Shown here piece after piece: positions 7,023-15,396 of a stretch of DNA of 29,762 nt. A program made the position numbers and the translations under genes. This DNA comes from Collinsella sp. GTDB taxonomy: Bacteria; Actinomycetota; Coriobacteriia; Coriobacteriales; Coriobacteriaceae. Each line of letters opens with the position of its first letter. Position 1 is the stretch's first letter. The notes under the pieces were generated by a model. It was given only the letters and a program-made list of their open reading frames with translations, had not been told where the DNA came from and did no database searches. The stretch is taken from assembly GCA_019419545.1 (NCBI GenBank), contig DXZT01000024.1:1-29762 (forward strand), in the 5' to 3' direction.

Positions 7023-7273
7023 GGTGTCCCCCTTTTTCGCTGGCCGCGGTGCGGCCGTCTTGCGGTACAGGGCAAACCTTATGGCGCAAACGTTGACAGT
7101 TTGTTACGGAAGTCCGTTTGTAGCGAGCGTGTTTCCAATATTTCCGCAGCGTTTCGGGGGTGCCGTTTTGTGCGGCTCCTGTTGCCTGGCGAGCACGCGC
7201 CCCCGGTTCACGCTAGAATGCACTCAACCTTTAAGCGGTTAATCCATCCATAAGATGCACGAAGGAGCTATCT
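7023..7273. promoter_or_regulatory. divergent promoter region between livK2 and hom
   Basis: 251 bp without a gene separate the minus-strand liv operon from the plus-strand hom gene, so both promoters must lie here. For hom, TAGAAT at 7214-7219 is a plausible -10 about 55 nt before the start. For livK2 no pair is convincing. A TTGACA at 7093-7098 points toward hom but lacks a -10 at proper distance. Confidence 0.4.
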
Positions 7274-8617
7274 ATGAGCGAATCCCTGCGCACCGTGAAC
7301 GTCGGTCTGATCGGTCTGGGAACCGTCGGCGGCGGCGTGGCCCGTCTGATCAAGAGCCACCACGATGAGTACCTGGCAGCCTACGGCATCGACCTTAAGC
7401 TGACCCGCGCCTGCGCGCTTGCCTGGGAGCAGGCCGAGGCAGCCGGTATTGAGCGCGAGGCCTTTACGAGTGACTGGCATGACGTCGTCACCGACCCAGC
7501 CGTCGATATCGTCGTCGAACTCATCGGCGGCGAGCACCCCGCGACCGAGATCTTCACCACCGCCTTTGAGCACGGCAAGCACGTCGTCTCTGCCAACAAG
7601 GCCCTGCTGGGCCGTCACGTCGAGACACTTGCCGAGAAGGCGCGTGCGTGCGGCGTGCAGATTAAGTGCGAGGCCAGCTGCGGTGGCGGCATCCCCATTG
7701 TCAGCACACTCGAGCACGACCTGGTGGGTAACAAGATCCTGACCATCGCCGGCATCCTCAACGGCACCACCAACTACATCCTGTCGCGCATGGACGCCGA
7801 GGGCGCCGATTACGCTGACGTGCTCGCCGACGCACAGGCTAAGGGCTATGCCGAGGCCGACCCGTCCGCCGACGTCGACGGCTTCGATGCCGCCAGCAAG
7901 ACGGCCATCCTCGCCTCCATCGGCTTTGGCACCCGCGTTACCACCGATGATGTGTACCAGCAGGGTATCCGCACCATCGGCGCCGAGGACATCGCCCAGG
8001 CCCGCGAGCTCGGCTACACCATCAAACTGCTCGGCATCGCCCGCAACACCGACGCTGGCGTCGACGTTCGCGTGCATCCCACGCTGATCCCCGCAGACCA
8101 TATGCTCGCCAAGGTCAACGGCGCCATGAACGCCGTCTACGTGGTAGGCGACGCCGTGGGCGAGACCATGTTCTACGGCGCGGGCGCAGGCTCCTTCCCC
8201 ACCGCGAGCGCCGTCGTGGGCGATATCCTGTCGCTCTCCGAGCAGATCAGCCGCGGCGTGGCTCCGCTGCCCGAGATTGAGCCCTATGGCCACAACCTCG
8301 CCTTTAAGCCCATGGACGAGCTCCAGACCAAGTACTATGTGCGCCTGAAGGTCGCCGACCGCGTGGGCGCCCTGTCCGAGACGGTCGACATCTTTGCCAA
8401 GCATAACATCTCGATCTCGCTCATCAACCAGGTCGAGGACGGCAAGTCGGGCGTCAGCGATGCCTGCTCGGTCATCTTCCTGACGCACCGCGCGCTCGAG
8501 AAGGACGTCCAGGCTGCCGCCGCCGAGCTTGCCAGCGTCGGCTGCGTGGCCGAGGTCGCCAACGTCCTGCGCATCGAGGACGTTGAGGCTTGGACCGAAG
8601 GCGTCATGGCGAACTAG
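7274..8617 (+). CDS. hom: homoserine dehydrogenase
   Basis: Reduces aspartate semialdehyde to homoserine with NAD(P)H, the branch point toward threonine and methionine, in the cytoplasm. 447 residues. The N-terminal Rossmann motif GLGTVGGG is at 14-21; the conserved VSANKALL lies near 100-107, followed by the catalytic-domain motif ILNGTTNYIL near 160. The C-terminal ~80 residues form an ACT domain (KYYVRLKVADRVGALSETVD), the usual site of threonine feedback inhibition. AAGGAG is 8 nt upstream of the ATG. It stands alone, without thrB or thrC beside it, and ends at a strong terminator. Length and motifs are normal, so activity is expected. Confidence 0.96.
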   Translation: MSESLRTVNVGLIGLGTVGGGVARLIKSHHDEYLAAYGIDLKLTRACALAWEQAEAAGIEREAFTSDWHDVVTDPAVDIVVELIGGEHPATEIFTTAFEHGKHVVSANKALLGRHVETLAEKARACGVQIKCEASCGGGIPIVSTLEHDLVGNKILTIAGILNGTTNYILSRMDAEGADYADVLADAQAKGYAEADPSADVDGFDAASKTAILASIGFGTRVTTDDVYQQGIRTIGAEDIAQARELGYTIKLLGIARNTDAGVDVRVHPTLIPADHMLAKVNGAMNAVYVVGDAVGETMFYGAGAGSFPTASAVVGDILSLSEQISRGVAPLPEIEPYGHNLAFKPMDELQTKYYVRLKVADRVGALSETVDIFAKHNISISLINQVEDGKSGVSDACSVIFLTHRALEKDVQAAAAELASVGCVAEVANVLRIEDVEAWTEGVMAN

Positions 8618-8648
8618 CCCAACGCTCGCCTAGCAATACGCGCCTTGA

Positions 8649-8684
8649 GGGCTCCCGTCCGATGTGGGACGGGAGCCCTTTTGT
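8649..8684 (+). terminator. terminator of hom
   Basis: Perfect 12-bp stem (8649-8660 with 8667-8678) with a 6-nt loop, followed by TTTTG. It lies 31 nt after the hom stop, a classic intrinsic terminator. Confidence 0.9.
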
Positions 8685-8831
8685 CACCTGCCCTAAGCAC
8701 AACGGCAAAGCACATTTGCGCGAGCCGCTCATCGGTAACGCGGGCTACCGTTCACCGATATGCAAACGCGGCCGATTCCGACTACCGCTACGCTGTGCTG
8801 CGAATGTCCGCCCGCGATGAGAGGAAGCACC

Positions 8832-9581
8832 ATGTTGCTCGAGGGCAAGAAAGCAATCATCACCGGAGGCACACGCGGTATCGGCTATGCCATCGCCTGC
8901 CGTTTTATCGAGGAAGGCGCTGCCGTCACCGTCTTTGGCTCGCGCCAGGAGACTGCCGACACGGCCGTTGAGAAGCTGACAGCCGCCTATCCCGACGCCA
9001 AGGTCTGGGGTCGCTCCTGCGATCTCACCTCGCTCGAAGCCGTGACCGAGGCCTTTACCCAGGCTGCCGCTGACATGGGCGGCTTGGACACGGTCGTCAA
9101 CAATGCCGGCATCTCCCAGCGCTCGCCGCTCCTTAACTATACGGCCGAGGAGTTCGCAAAGGTCATGGACCTTAACGTCGTCGCCGTCTTTAATGGCCAC
9201 CAGGCTGCCGCCAAGATCATGACCGAGGCCGGCCACGGCGGCACCATCACTACCACAAGCTCGATGGTCGCCAAGTACGGCCAGCCCTCCGGCGTCGGTT
9301 ACCCCACGTCCAAGTTTGCCGTCAACGGTATGGTCCAGTCGCTCTCGCGCGAGCTCGCTCCCATGGGCATCCGCGTCAACGCCGTCGCCCCCGGCGTGAC
9401 TAAGACCGACATGGTCGCCAACCTGCCCGAAGAGGTCATCAAGCCCATCATCGCCACCATTCCGCTGGGTCGTATGGGCGAGCCCGAGGATGTCGCCAAC
9501 GCCTTTGTTTTCCTGGCGAGCGACATGTCCTCCTATGTCACGGGCGCCGTGCTCCCCGTCGACGGAGCCGCCCGCTCCTAA
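8832..9581 (+). CDS. short-chain dehydrogenase/reductase (FabG-like)
   Basis: NAD(P)-dependent oxidoreductase of the classical SDR family, 249 residues. Cofactor motif TGGTRGIG at 11-18, NNAG at 90-93, catalytic Ser 143/144, Tyr157 and Lys161 (YPTSK), and the C-terminal VTGAVLPVDGA typical of FabG-like members. Start 8832 is chosen for GAGGAAG 4-5 nt upstream and because the protein begins at the expected place; an earlier in-frame ATG adds 24 unrelated residues. It stands alone between terminators, away from fatty-acid genes, so it may act on something else: a sugar alcohol, a keto acid, or a steroid, since gut Coriobacteriia carry bile-acid SDRs. Substrate unknown. Confidence 0.88.
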   Translation: MLLEGKKAIITGGTRGIGYAIACRFIEEGAAVTVFGSRQETADTAVEKLTAAYPDAKVWGRSCDLTSLEAVTEAFTQAAADMGGLDTVVNNAGISQRSPLLNYTAEEFAKVMDLNVVAVFNGHQAAAKIMTEAGHGGTITTTSSMVAKYGQPSGVGYPTSKFAVNGMVQSLSRELAPMGIRVNAVAPGVTKTDMVANLPEEVIKPIIATIPLGRMGEPEDVANAFVFLASDMSSYVTGAVLPVDGAARS

Positions 9582-9624
9582 GGAGCCACAAGCTTTGGCT
9601 TCAAGTTTCAACATAGCTCAACCA

Positions 9625-9668
9625 AAAAGGCGCGCCGTCTGAATCAACTACAGACAGCGCGCCTTCTC
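9625..9668. terminator. bidirectional terminator between SDR and antiporter
   Basis: Arms 9627-9641 and 9651-9665 pair over 15 bp with a single mismatch and a 9-nt loop. On plus it ends in CCTTCTCCT; on minus it ends in CCTTTTTGG, the better U-tract. It separates two convergent genes. Confidence 0.8.
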
Positions 9669-9708
9669 CTGTTATGAAAGGGAAGCTATGTCCCAGTATT
9701 TCGGATCA

Positions 9709-9760
9709 GAACGGGGCACGGTTTCCCCCAGGACCTCCTTGCGGAAACCACATCCCGTTC
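9709..9760. repeat. interrupted inverted repeat after the antiporter gene
   Basis: GAACGGG at 9709-9715 pairs with CCCGTTC at 9754-9760, and GGTTTCC at 9720-9726 pairs with GGAAACC at 9743-9749, with unpaired bases between. It forms a two-part stem in the 222-bp spacer between convergent genes. It has no U-tract, so it is not a standard terminator. Confidence 0.5.
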
Positions 9761-9803
9761 CGAGCCTTCAAAGCGGGACGCGGCTTCCCCGAGAAAGTAT
9801 CGA

Positions 9804-11366
9804 CTACTTACCGTCGTCGTCTTCGGCTTCTTCGCGCGCATAGAGCTCCAGCATGCGGCGGCGGTATTCGCGCACAGCGAGCTTGGCGCGCTCCAGGCGG
9901 CGGCGCTCACGCGGAGTCAGCTCGGACGGGTCGACCTCGTCTCCATAGGTCTTATCGGCAAGCAGGTGCGCCGCGTCCACGATGCGGGCATCGATGTGGC
10001 CGCTCGCTGCCTCGGCGGAAAGACGCTCGGCAATCGTATCGAGCGTAGGCAGGCCCTCGAATACGCGACCATGGCCATGCGAGGTCAGCAGCTCGTGCTC
10101 GCGCGCGAGCAAGCTCGCTAGGTCGTGGTGGGCGCGCAAGATGTCGAGCGCATCGGATGGATGCTCGGCAACCTCTGCCACGGCGGCGACCGGTGCGGCA
10201 TCCACCACGCGGTAGAAGAGCTGCGCGAGCAATGGCATCAAGAACACCGTGATGGCACCGGCGGCAACCATGACCGACGCGATATCTTGCGACAGCGCGC
10301 CCGCGTTGACGGCAACGCTCGTAACGGCAACGATGATCGGCAGCGCCGTGGTGCAGTACAGGGCCACGGTAATGCGACCATACGCCGACACATCGCGCGT
10401 CGCAGGACAAATGCTCATGGAAATAAGAATGGGCACGGCACGAATAATCAACAACGCCACGATAAAGCCCGCGAGCAAGCCCGGGCGCGACGCCACGGCC
10501 GTCAGGTCGATCTTTGCGCCCGACACGGTAAAGAACACCGGAATCAAAAAACCGTAGGCCAGACCGTCGAGCTTGGTCTCGAGCGTATGGTTGCCCTCGG
10601 GGATGATATAGCGCAGGACAAAGCCAGCGGCAAAAGAACCCAACACGATGTCGAGATCAAAGACAGCCGAGAATGCCACGAGCGTGACCAGGATGAGCAC
10701 CGTCAGGCGCACGAAGGTCTGCGACGTGGTATCGGCGCGCTCCTCAACAAATGCAAAGAAGCGGCTGCCGACGCGCTTGGAGCGGCTCGGGACCACGGCC
10801 AGCAACACGCAAACCACCGCAAACAAGCCAAGGATAACGAGCGTTTGGATGCCAGTGCGGGCAGACAACAGCACCGACATGGCGAGCACGGGACCGAGCT
10901 CGCCCCAAGTGCCATACGCGAGAATCGAGTCGCCCACGCGCGTGCCGGTGAGCGAGCGCTCACGCATGATGGGCACAAGCGTACCGAGCGCCGTCGAAGT
11001 GAGGGCAAGCGTCACGGCGATACCGTCGAAATGACTGACTGAGAACCACGGGGTAAAGCGCACGGCAAGCCAGGCGATACCAAACGTGACGACCCACGTC
11101 GCCAAGCCGTAGCGCCCCTCGACGCCCGTGATGCTCTTGGGGTCGATCTCAAAGCCGGCAAGCAGGAACAAAAAGGCCAGGCCCAGCTCGGACACAAGCG
11201 AGACCTCAGCATCTACATGGATGACGCCGAGCATATGGGGTCCCAGTACCGCGCCGAGCACGAGCAAAAAGACCGTCTCGGGAACGGGTTTTCCGGGAAT
11301 CGCCGAGGCGATAAAAGGACTCGCAAAGGCCACGAGTGCGATGATGGCGAGCGAAACGAATGCCAT
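9804..11366 (-). CDS. cation:proton antiporter, CPA2 (KefB/NapA-like) family
   Basis: Inner-membrane Na+ or K+/H+ exchanger, 520 residues with about 12-13 hydrophobic segments over residues 1-385. The first segments (VPETVFLLVLGAVLGP; ELGLAFLFLLAGFEID) match the CPA2 core. The ALTSTALGTLVPIM region corresponds to the exchange-site helices. After the membrane part there is a soluble, charged C-terminal tail of about 130 residues, helical and rich in Arg/Glu (LTPRERRRLERAKLAVREYRRR), ending EEAEDDDGK. This tail is not a recognisable TrkA/RCK nucleotide-binding domain. AAAGG lies 6 nt before ATG 11366. The gene is divergent from purL, across about 185 bp. The transported ion cannot be told from sequence. 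Confidence 0.88.
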   Translation of the reverse strand: MAFVSLAIIALVAFASPFIASAIPGKPVPETVFLLVLGAVLGPHMLGVIHVDAEVSLVSELGLAFLFLLAGFEIDPKSITGVEGRYGLATWVVTFGIAWLAVRFTPWFSVSHFDGIAVTLALTSTALGTLVPIMRERSLTGTRVGDSILAYGTWGELGPVLAMSVLLSARTGIQTLVILGLFAVVCVLLAVVPSRSKRVGSRFFAFVEERADTTSQTFVRLTVLILVTLVAFSAVFDLDIVLGSFAAGFVLRYIIPEGNHTLETKLDGLAYGFLIPVFFTVSGAKIDLTAVASRPGLLAGFIVALLIIRAVPILISMSICPATRDVSAYGRITVALYCTTALPIIVAVTSVAVNAGALSQDIASVMVAAGAITVFLMPLLAQLFYRVVDAAPVAAVAEVAEHPSDALDILRAHHDLASLLAREHELLTSHGHGRVFEGLPTLDTIAERLSAEAASGHIDARIVDAAHLLADKTYGDEVDPSELTPRERRRLERAKLAVREYRRRMLELYAREEAEDDDGK

Positions 11367-11393
11367 GTGATGCCTTTCTCTTGTTTGCGCTTC

Positions 11394-11402
11394 ACTGTAG
11401 CA
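11394..11402 (-). promoter_or_regulatory. extended -10 of the antiporter gene
   Basis: The minus strand reads TGCTACAGT, an extended -10 (TGn plus TACAGT), 28 nt before the antiporter ATG. No clear -35 is seen, as is acceptable for extended -10 promoters. Confidence 0.4.
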
Positions 11403-11435
11403 CCCTCGCCGTCCTCAACGCGCCGCGAGCTGTCG

Positions 11436-11441
11436 TATCAT
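11436..11441 (+). promoter_or_regulatory. putative -10 of purL
   Basis: TATCAT lies about 110 nt before the purL start, divergent from the antiporter promoter. No strong -35 is visible. The resulting leader of ~100 nt shows no purine riboswitch or PurR-box pattern that I recognise. Confidence 0.35.
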
Positions 11442-11550
11442 AGTGAGGTTTACAAACATGTGGCTCAAGGCGACCGCAGGGCAGACCCCGCAAACCGACC
11501 GCTGCCGCATACCGTACCGTACGCCCAACCGATCAGGAAGGCAGGAACCA

Positions 11551-14500
11551 ATGGTCTCTCGTATCTACGTGGAGAAGAAACCCGGGTTCGACGTCGAGGC
11601 TCAGCAGCTCAAGGGCGAGCTGACCGAAATTCTCGGCATCAAGGGCATCGAGGCCCTGAGGATTATCAACCGCTACGACGTCGAGGGCATCGACAAGGAG
11701 CTTTTCCGGTCCTGCGTGCCGACCGTCTTTAGCGAGCCCCAGGTCGATGTGACCTACGACGAGCTCCCCGCAAGCGATGGCGCCGTCTTTGCCGTCGAAT
11801 TCCTGCCTGGCCAGTTTGACCAGCGCGCCGACTCCGCCAGCGAGTGCGTGCAGCTCATCAGCCAGGGCGAGCGCCCCGCCGTGCGCTCCGCCAAGGTCTA
11901 TATGATCTCGGGCGCTCTGGACGAGGCCGCCATCGATGCCATCAAGCACTACGTGGTGAACCCCGTCGAGGCGCGCATCGCCTCGCTCGACCTGCCCGAG
12001 ACGCTGTACATGGAGACCCCCGAGCCCCAGCCCGTCGAGGTGCTCGACGGTTTCCGCGAGCTCGACGAAGCCGGCCTTGCCGCCTTTATTTCCGAGCGCG
12101 GCCTTGCCATGGACGAGGCGGACATCGCCTTCTGCCAGCAGTACTTCCGCGATGAGGATCGCGACCCCACCATCACCGAGATCCGCGTGATCGACACCTA
12201 CTGGTCCGATCACTGCCGCCACACCACCTTCGGCACCGTCCTGGACGACGTGACGATCGACGACGCCGTGGTGCAGCAGGCCTTCGACCGCTACATGGAG
12301 ATGCGCCACGAACTCGGTCGCGACACCAAGCCCGTCTGCCTCATGGACATGGGCACCATCGGCGCCAAGTACCTCAAGAAGACCGGCGTCATGACCGATG
12401 TCGACGAGTCCGAGGAGATCAACGCCTGCACCGTCAAGGTGAAGGTCGATGTCGACGGCGAGGACCAGGACTGGCTGTTCCTCTTTAAGAACGAGACCCA
12501 CAACCACCCGACCGAGATCGAGCCCTTCGGCGGTGCCGCCACCTGCGTGGGCGGTGCCATCCGCGACCCGCTGTCGGGCCGCAGCTACGTGTACCAGGCC
12601 ATGCGTGTCACCGGCGCCGGCGACCCCACCGTCCCCGTGTCCGAGACGCTCGAGGGCAAGCTGCCGCAGCGCAAGCTCGTAACCACCGCTGCCGCCGGCT
12701 ACTCCAGCTACGGCAACCAGATCGGCCTTGCCACCGGCCAGGTCAACGAGCTCTATCACCCCGGCTACGTTGCCAAGCGCATGGAGGTCGGCGCCGTCGT
12801 GGGCGCTACCCCGGCAAACCACGTGCGTCGCGAGTGCCCCGCCCCCACTGACAAGATCATCCTGCTGGGCGGCCGCACCGGCCGTGACGGCATCGGCGGC
12901 GCCACCGGCTCCTCCAAGACCCAGAACACCGAGTCCATCGAGACCTCGGGCGCCGAGGTCCAGAAGGGCAACGCCCCGGTCGAGCGCAAGCTGCAGCGTC
13001 TGTTCCGCCGCGGCGACGCCTGCCGCCTGATCAAGCGCTGCAACGACTTTGGCGCCGGCGGCGTCTCGGTCGCCGTGGGCGAGCTTGCCGACGGCCTGTA
13101 TGTCGACCTGGACACCGTGACCAAGAAGTACGACGGCCTGGACGGCACCGAGCTCGCCATTTCCGAGTCCCAGGAGCGCATGGCCTGCGCCGTCGCCGAC
13201 GGTGACGTCGAGGAGTTCATGGGCTACGCCGCCGAGGAGAACCTCGAGGCGACCGTTATCGCCGAGGTTACCGCCGAGCCGCGCATGCGCATGGCCTGGA
13301 ACGGTGTCGCCATCGTCGATCTGTCCCGCGAGTTCCTCAACTCCAACGGCGCGCCCAAGCACCAGGTCGCCCACGTCTGTGCCCGCAGCGTGTGGCAGCC
13401 CAGCTGGGCCGGCACCACGCTTGCCGAGCGCATGACCTCGCTTGTCACTGACCTCAACGTCGCCTCCAACAAGGGCCTGTCCGAGCGCTTCGACTCCACC
13501 ATCGGTGCCGCAACCGTGCTCATGCCCTTTGGCGGCAAGACGCAGCTCACCCCGAGCTCGGCCATGGTTGCCAAGTTCCCCGTGGACGGCGAGACCACCA
13601 CGGCGAGCGCTATGGCATGGGGCTTCAACCCCTACCTGATGGAGGCCGACCAGTTTGCGGGCGCCTACCTGTCCGTGGTTGAGTCCATCGCCAAGCTCGT
13701 GGCTGCCGGCTTTGAGCACAAGCGTGCCTATCTCTCCTTCCAGGAGTACTTCGAGCGTCTGCGCACCGAGGCCGAGCGCTGGGGCAAGCCCATGGCAGCC
13801 GTCCTGGGCGCCCTTATGGCCCAAGTCGATCTGGGTGCCGGTGCCATCGGCGGCAAGGACTCTATGAGCGGCTCGTTTGAGGACGAGGCCGGTGAGCTCA
13901 ACGTTCCGCCGACCCTGATCAGCTTCGCTGTGGCCGTGGGCAAGGCCGCCCGTGCCGTCTCGCCCGAGTTCAAGGGTCTGACGCATCGCGTCGTGCGCAT
14001 CGCCCCCGCCACCTATGGTGAGGACTACCGCCCCGACGCTCAGCAGCTGCTCGCCGCGTTTGACGCCGTCGAGGCGCTCACCGCCAACGGCGACGCCCTG
14101 GCCGTCTCCACGCCCGGCTACGGCTGCGGCGTCGAGAGCCTCTTTAAGATGTGCGTCGGCAACCAGATCGGCATCGAGCTTGCCGAGGACGTGGACGTGG
14201 AGAGCCTCTTCACCCCGCTCTACGGCAGCTTTATCGTCGAGCTCGCCGAGGACGCCGAGCTGCCCGAGGTCGCCGACGGCGTTGTCGTCGAGCCCCTGGG
14301 TACCACCGTCGAGGGCTATGTCATCGACACCGGCTCCGAAGTCATCGAGCTCGCTGAGCTCCAGGAGGCCTGGGAGAGCGGCATCGAGGGCGTCTTCGCC
14401 TACCGCAGCACCGGCGAGACCGCCGAGGTCGAGACCATCGACTTCCGCGCCAAGGATATCCACATGTACGGCGGCGCCAAGATCGCCCGCCCGCGCGTAA

Positions 14501-15297
14501 TCATCCCCGTGTTCCCCGGCAACAACTGCGAGTACGACAGCGCCCGCGCCTTCCGTGCCGCCGGTGCCGAGGCCGACACCTTCGTGATCAACAACCTCAC
14601 GCCCGAGGCCGTCGCCGAGAGCACCCACGAGCTCACCCGCCGCATCCGTGCAAGCCAGATCGTCATGATCCCCGGTGGCTTCTCGGGCGGTGACGAGCCC
14701 GATGGCTCCGCCAAGTTCATCACGGCGTTCTTCCGCGCTCCCGAGGTCACCGAGGCAGTCCGCGACCTGCTCAAGGCCCGCGACGGCCTGATGCTGGGCA
14801 TCTGCAACGGCTTCCAGGCTCTGGTCAAGCTCGGCCTGGTGCCCTACGGCGACATCGTCGACGCCACGCCCGATGCGCCCACGCTGACGTTCAACACCAT
14901 CGGTCGCCATCAGAGCCGCCTGGTGCGCACCCGCATCTCGTCCAACCTGTCCCCGTGGCTGTCGCAGTGCAGCCTCGACGACCCCTACACCGTCGCCATC
15001 AGCCACGGCGAGGGCCGCTTTGTCGCCAACGACGAGGTGCTCGCCCAGCTGATCGCCAACGGCCAGGTCGCCACGCAGTACGTGGGCGAGGACGGCAAGC
15101 CGAGCATGGACCTTTCCATCAACCCCAACGGCTCCGCACTTGCCATCGAGGGCATCACGAGCCCCGACGGCCGCGTCCTGGGCAAGATGGGCCATGCCGA
15201 GCGTCGCGGCGACAACCTGTACCGCAACGTGCCCGAGCATGTCCCCGGCGACAAGTTCATGCCGATCTTTGAGAGCGGCGTAGCCTACTTCGCTTAA
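11551..15297 (+). CDS. purL: phosphoribosylformylglycinamidine synthase, single-chain
   Basis: Fourth step of purine synthesis: converts FGAR, glutamine and ATP to FGAM, in the cytoplasm. 1248 residues, the large single-chain type with a fused glutaminase, unlike the split PurS/PurL/PurQ of many Gram-positives. Seen: N-terminal PurS-like part, SDHCRHTTF near 216-224, ATP/metal-binding ETHNHPTEIEPFGGA near 313-327, two AIRS-like halves, and a C-terminal class I amidotransferase from about 980 (VIIPVFPGNNCEYD). The glutaminase nucleophile Cys is in GICNGFQAL near 1085. ATG 11551 has AGGAAGGCAGG upstream and begins MVSRIYVEKKPGFD, the normal start; the frame extends upstream to 11443 but those residues are unlike the family. 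The other pur genes are not in the window. Confidence 0.96.
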   Translation: MVSRIYVEKKPGFDVEAQQLKGELTEILGIKGIEALRIINRYDVEGIDKELFRSCVPTVFSEPQVDVTYDELPASDGAVFAVEFLPGQFDQRADSASECVQLISQGERPAVRSAKVYMISGALDEAAIDAIKHYVVNPVEARIASLDLPETLYMETPEPQPVEVLDGFRELDEAGLAAFISERGLAMDEADIAFCQQYFRDEDRDPTITEIRVIDTYWSDHCRHTTFGTVLDDVTIDDAVVQQAFDRYMEMRHELGRDTKPVCLMDMGTIGAKYLKKTGVMTDVDESEEINACTVKVKVDVDGEDQDWLFLFKNETHNHPTEIEPFGGAATCVGGAIRDPLSGRSYVYQAMRVTGAGDPTVPVSETLEGKLPQRKLVTTAAAGYSSYGNQIGLATGQVNELYHPGYVAKRMEVGAVVGATPANHVRRECPAPTDKIILLGGRTGRDGIGGATGSSKTQNTESIETSGAEVQKGNAPVERKLQRLFRRGDACRLIKRCNDFGAGGVSVAVGELADGLYVDLDTVTKKYDGLDGTELAISESQERMACAVADGDVEEFMGYAAEENLEATVIAEVTAEPRMRMAWNGVAIVDLSREFLNSNGAPKHQVAHVCARSVWQPSWAGTTLAERMTSLVTDLNVASNKGLSERFDSTIGAATVLMPFGGKTQLTPSSAMVAKFPVDGETTTASAMAWGFNPYLMEADQFAGAYLSVVESIAKLVAAGFEHKRAYLSFQEYFERLRTEAERWGKPMAAVLGALMAQVDLGAGAIGGKDSMSGSFEDEAGELNVPPTLISFAVAVGKAARAVSPEFKGLTHRVVRIAPATYGEDYRPDAQQLLAAFDAVEALTANGDALAVSTPGYGCGVESLFKMCVGNQIGIELAEDVDVESLFTPLYGSFIVELAEDAELPEVADGVVVEPLGTTVEGYVIDTGSEVIELAELQEAWESGIEGVFAYRSTGETAEVETIDFRAKDIHMYGGAKIARPRVIIPVFPGNNCEYDSARAFRAAGAEADTFVINNLTPEAVAESTHELTRRIRASQIVMIPGGFSGGDEPDGSAKFITAFFRAPEVTEAVRDLLKARDGLMLGICNGFQALVKLGLVPYGDIVDATPDAPTLTFNTIGRHQSRLVRTRISSNLSPWLSQCSLDDPYTVAISHGEGRFVANDEVLAQLIANGQVATQYVGEDGKPSMDLSINPNGSALAIEGITSPDGRVLGKMGHAERRGDNLYRNVPEHVPGDKFMPIFESGVAYFA

Positions 15298-15312
15298 AGC
15301 TTTCCCATCGGG

Positions 15313-15318
15313 TACAAT
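15313..15318 (+). promoter_or_regulatory. possible -10 of the DMT transporter gene, upstream of the purL terminator
   Basis: TACAAT lies between the purL stop and its terminator. If used, the DMT transporter transcript would carry that hairpin in its 5' leader, so it could act as an attenuator. No -35 is clear. Confidence 0.25.
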
Positions 15319-15335
15319 CCCCTCGGGTAACAACA

Positions 15336-15371
15336 CCCGCCACCGGCACACCCGGTGGCGGGTTCTTTTTT
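15336..15371 (+). terminator. terminator of purL
   Basis: Perfect 11-bp stem (15336-15346 with 15352-15362), 5-nt loop, then TTCTTTTTT. A strong intrinsic terminator 38 nt after the stop. Confidence 0.92.
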
Positions 15372-15396
15372 GCTTCGCGCATACAGGAAGGACACC

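Noticed and set aside
7093..7098. TTGACA as a consensus -35 for hom
   Set aside because: No -10-like hexamer lies 16-19 nt downstream, and it is about 180 nt before the gene.
7268..8488. 406-codon minus frame opposite hom
   Set aside because: Antisense shadow of a clear homoserine dehydrogenase.
8832..9581. Calling the SDR a specific bile-acid hydroxysteroid dehydrogenase
   Set aside because: It has only general SDR motifs and does not resemble the Collinsella 7-beta enzyme as I recall it; substrate cannot be read from motifs.
11442..11550. Purine riboswitch in the purL leader
   Set aside because: The conserved junction bases and paired arms of the purine aptamer are not seen.
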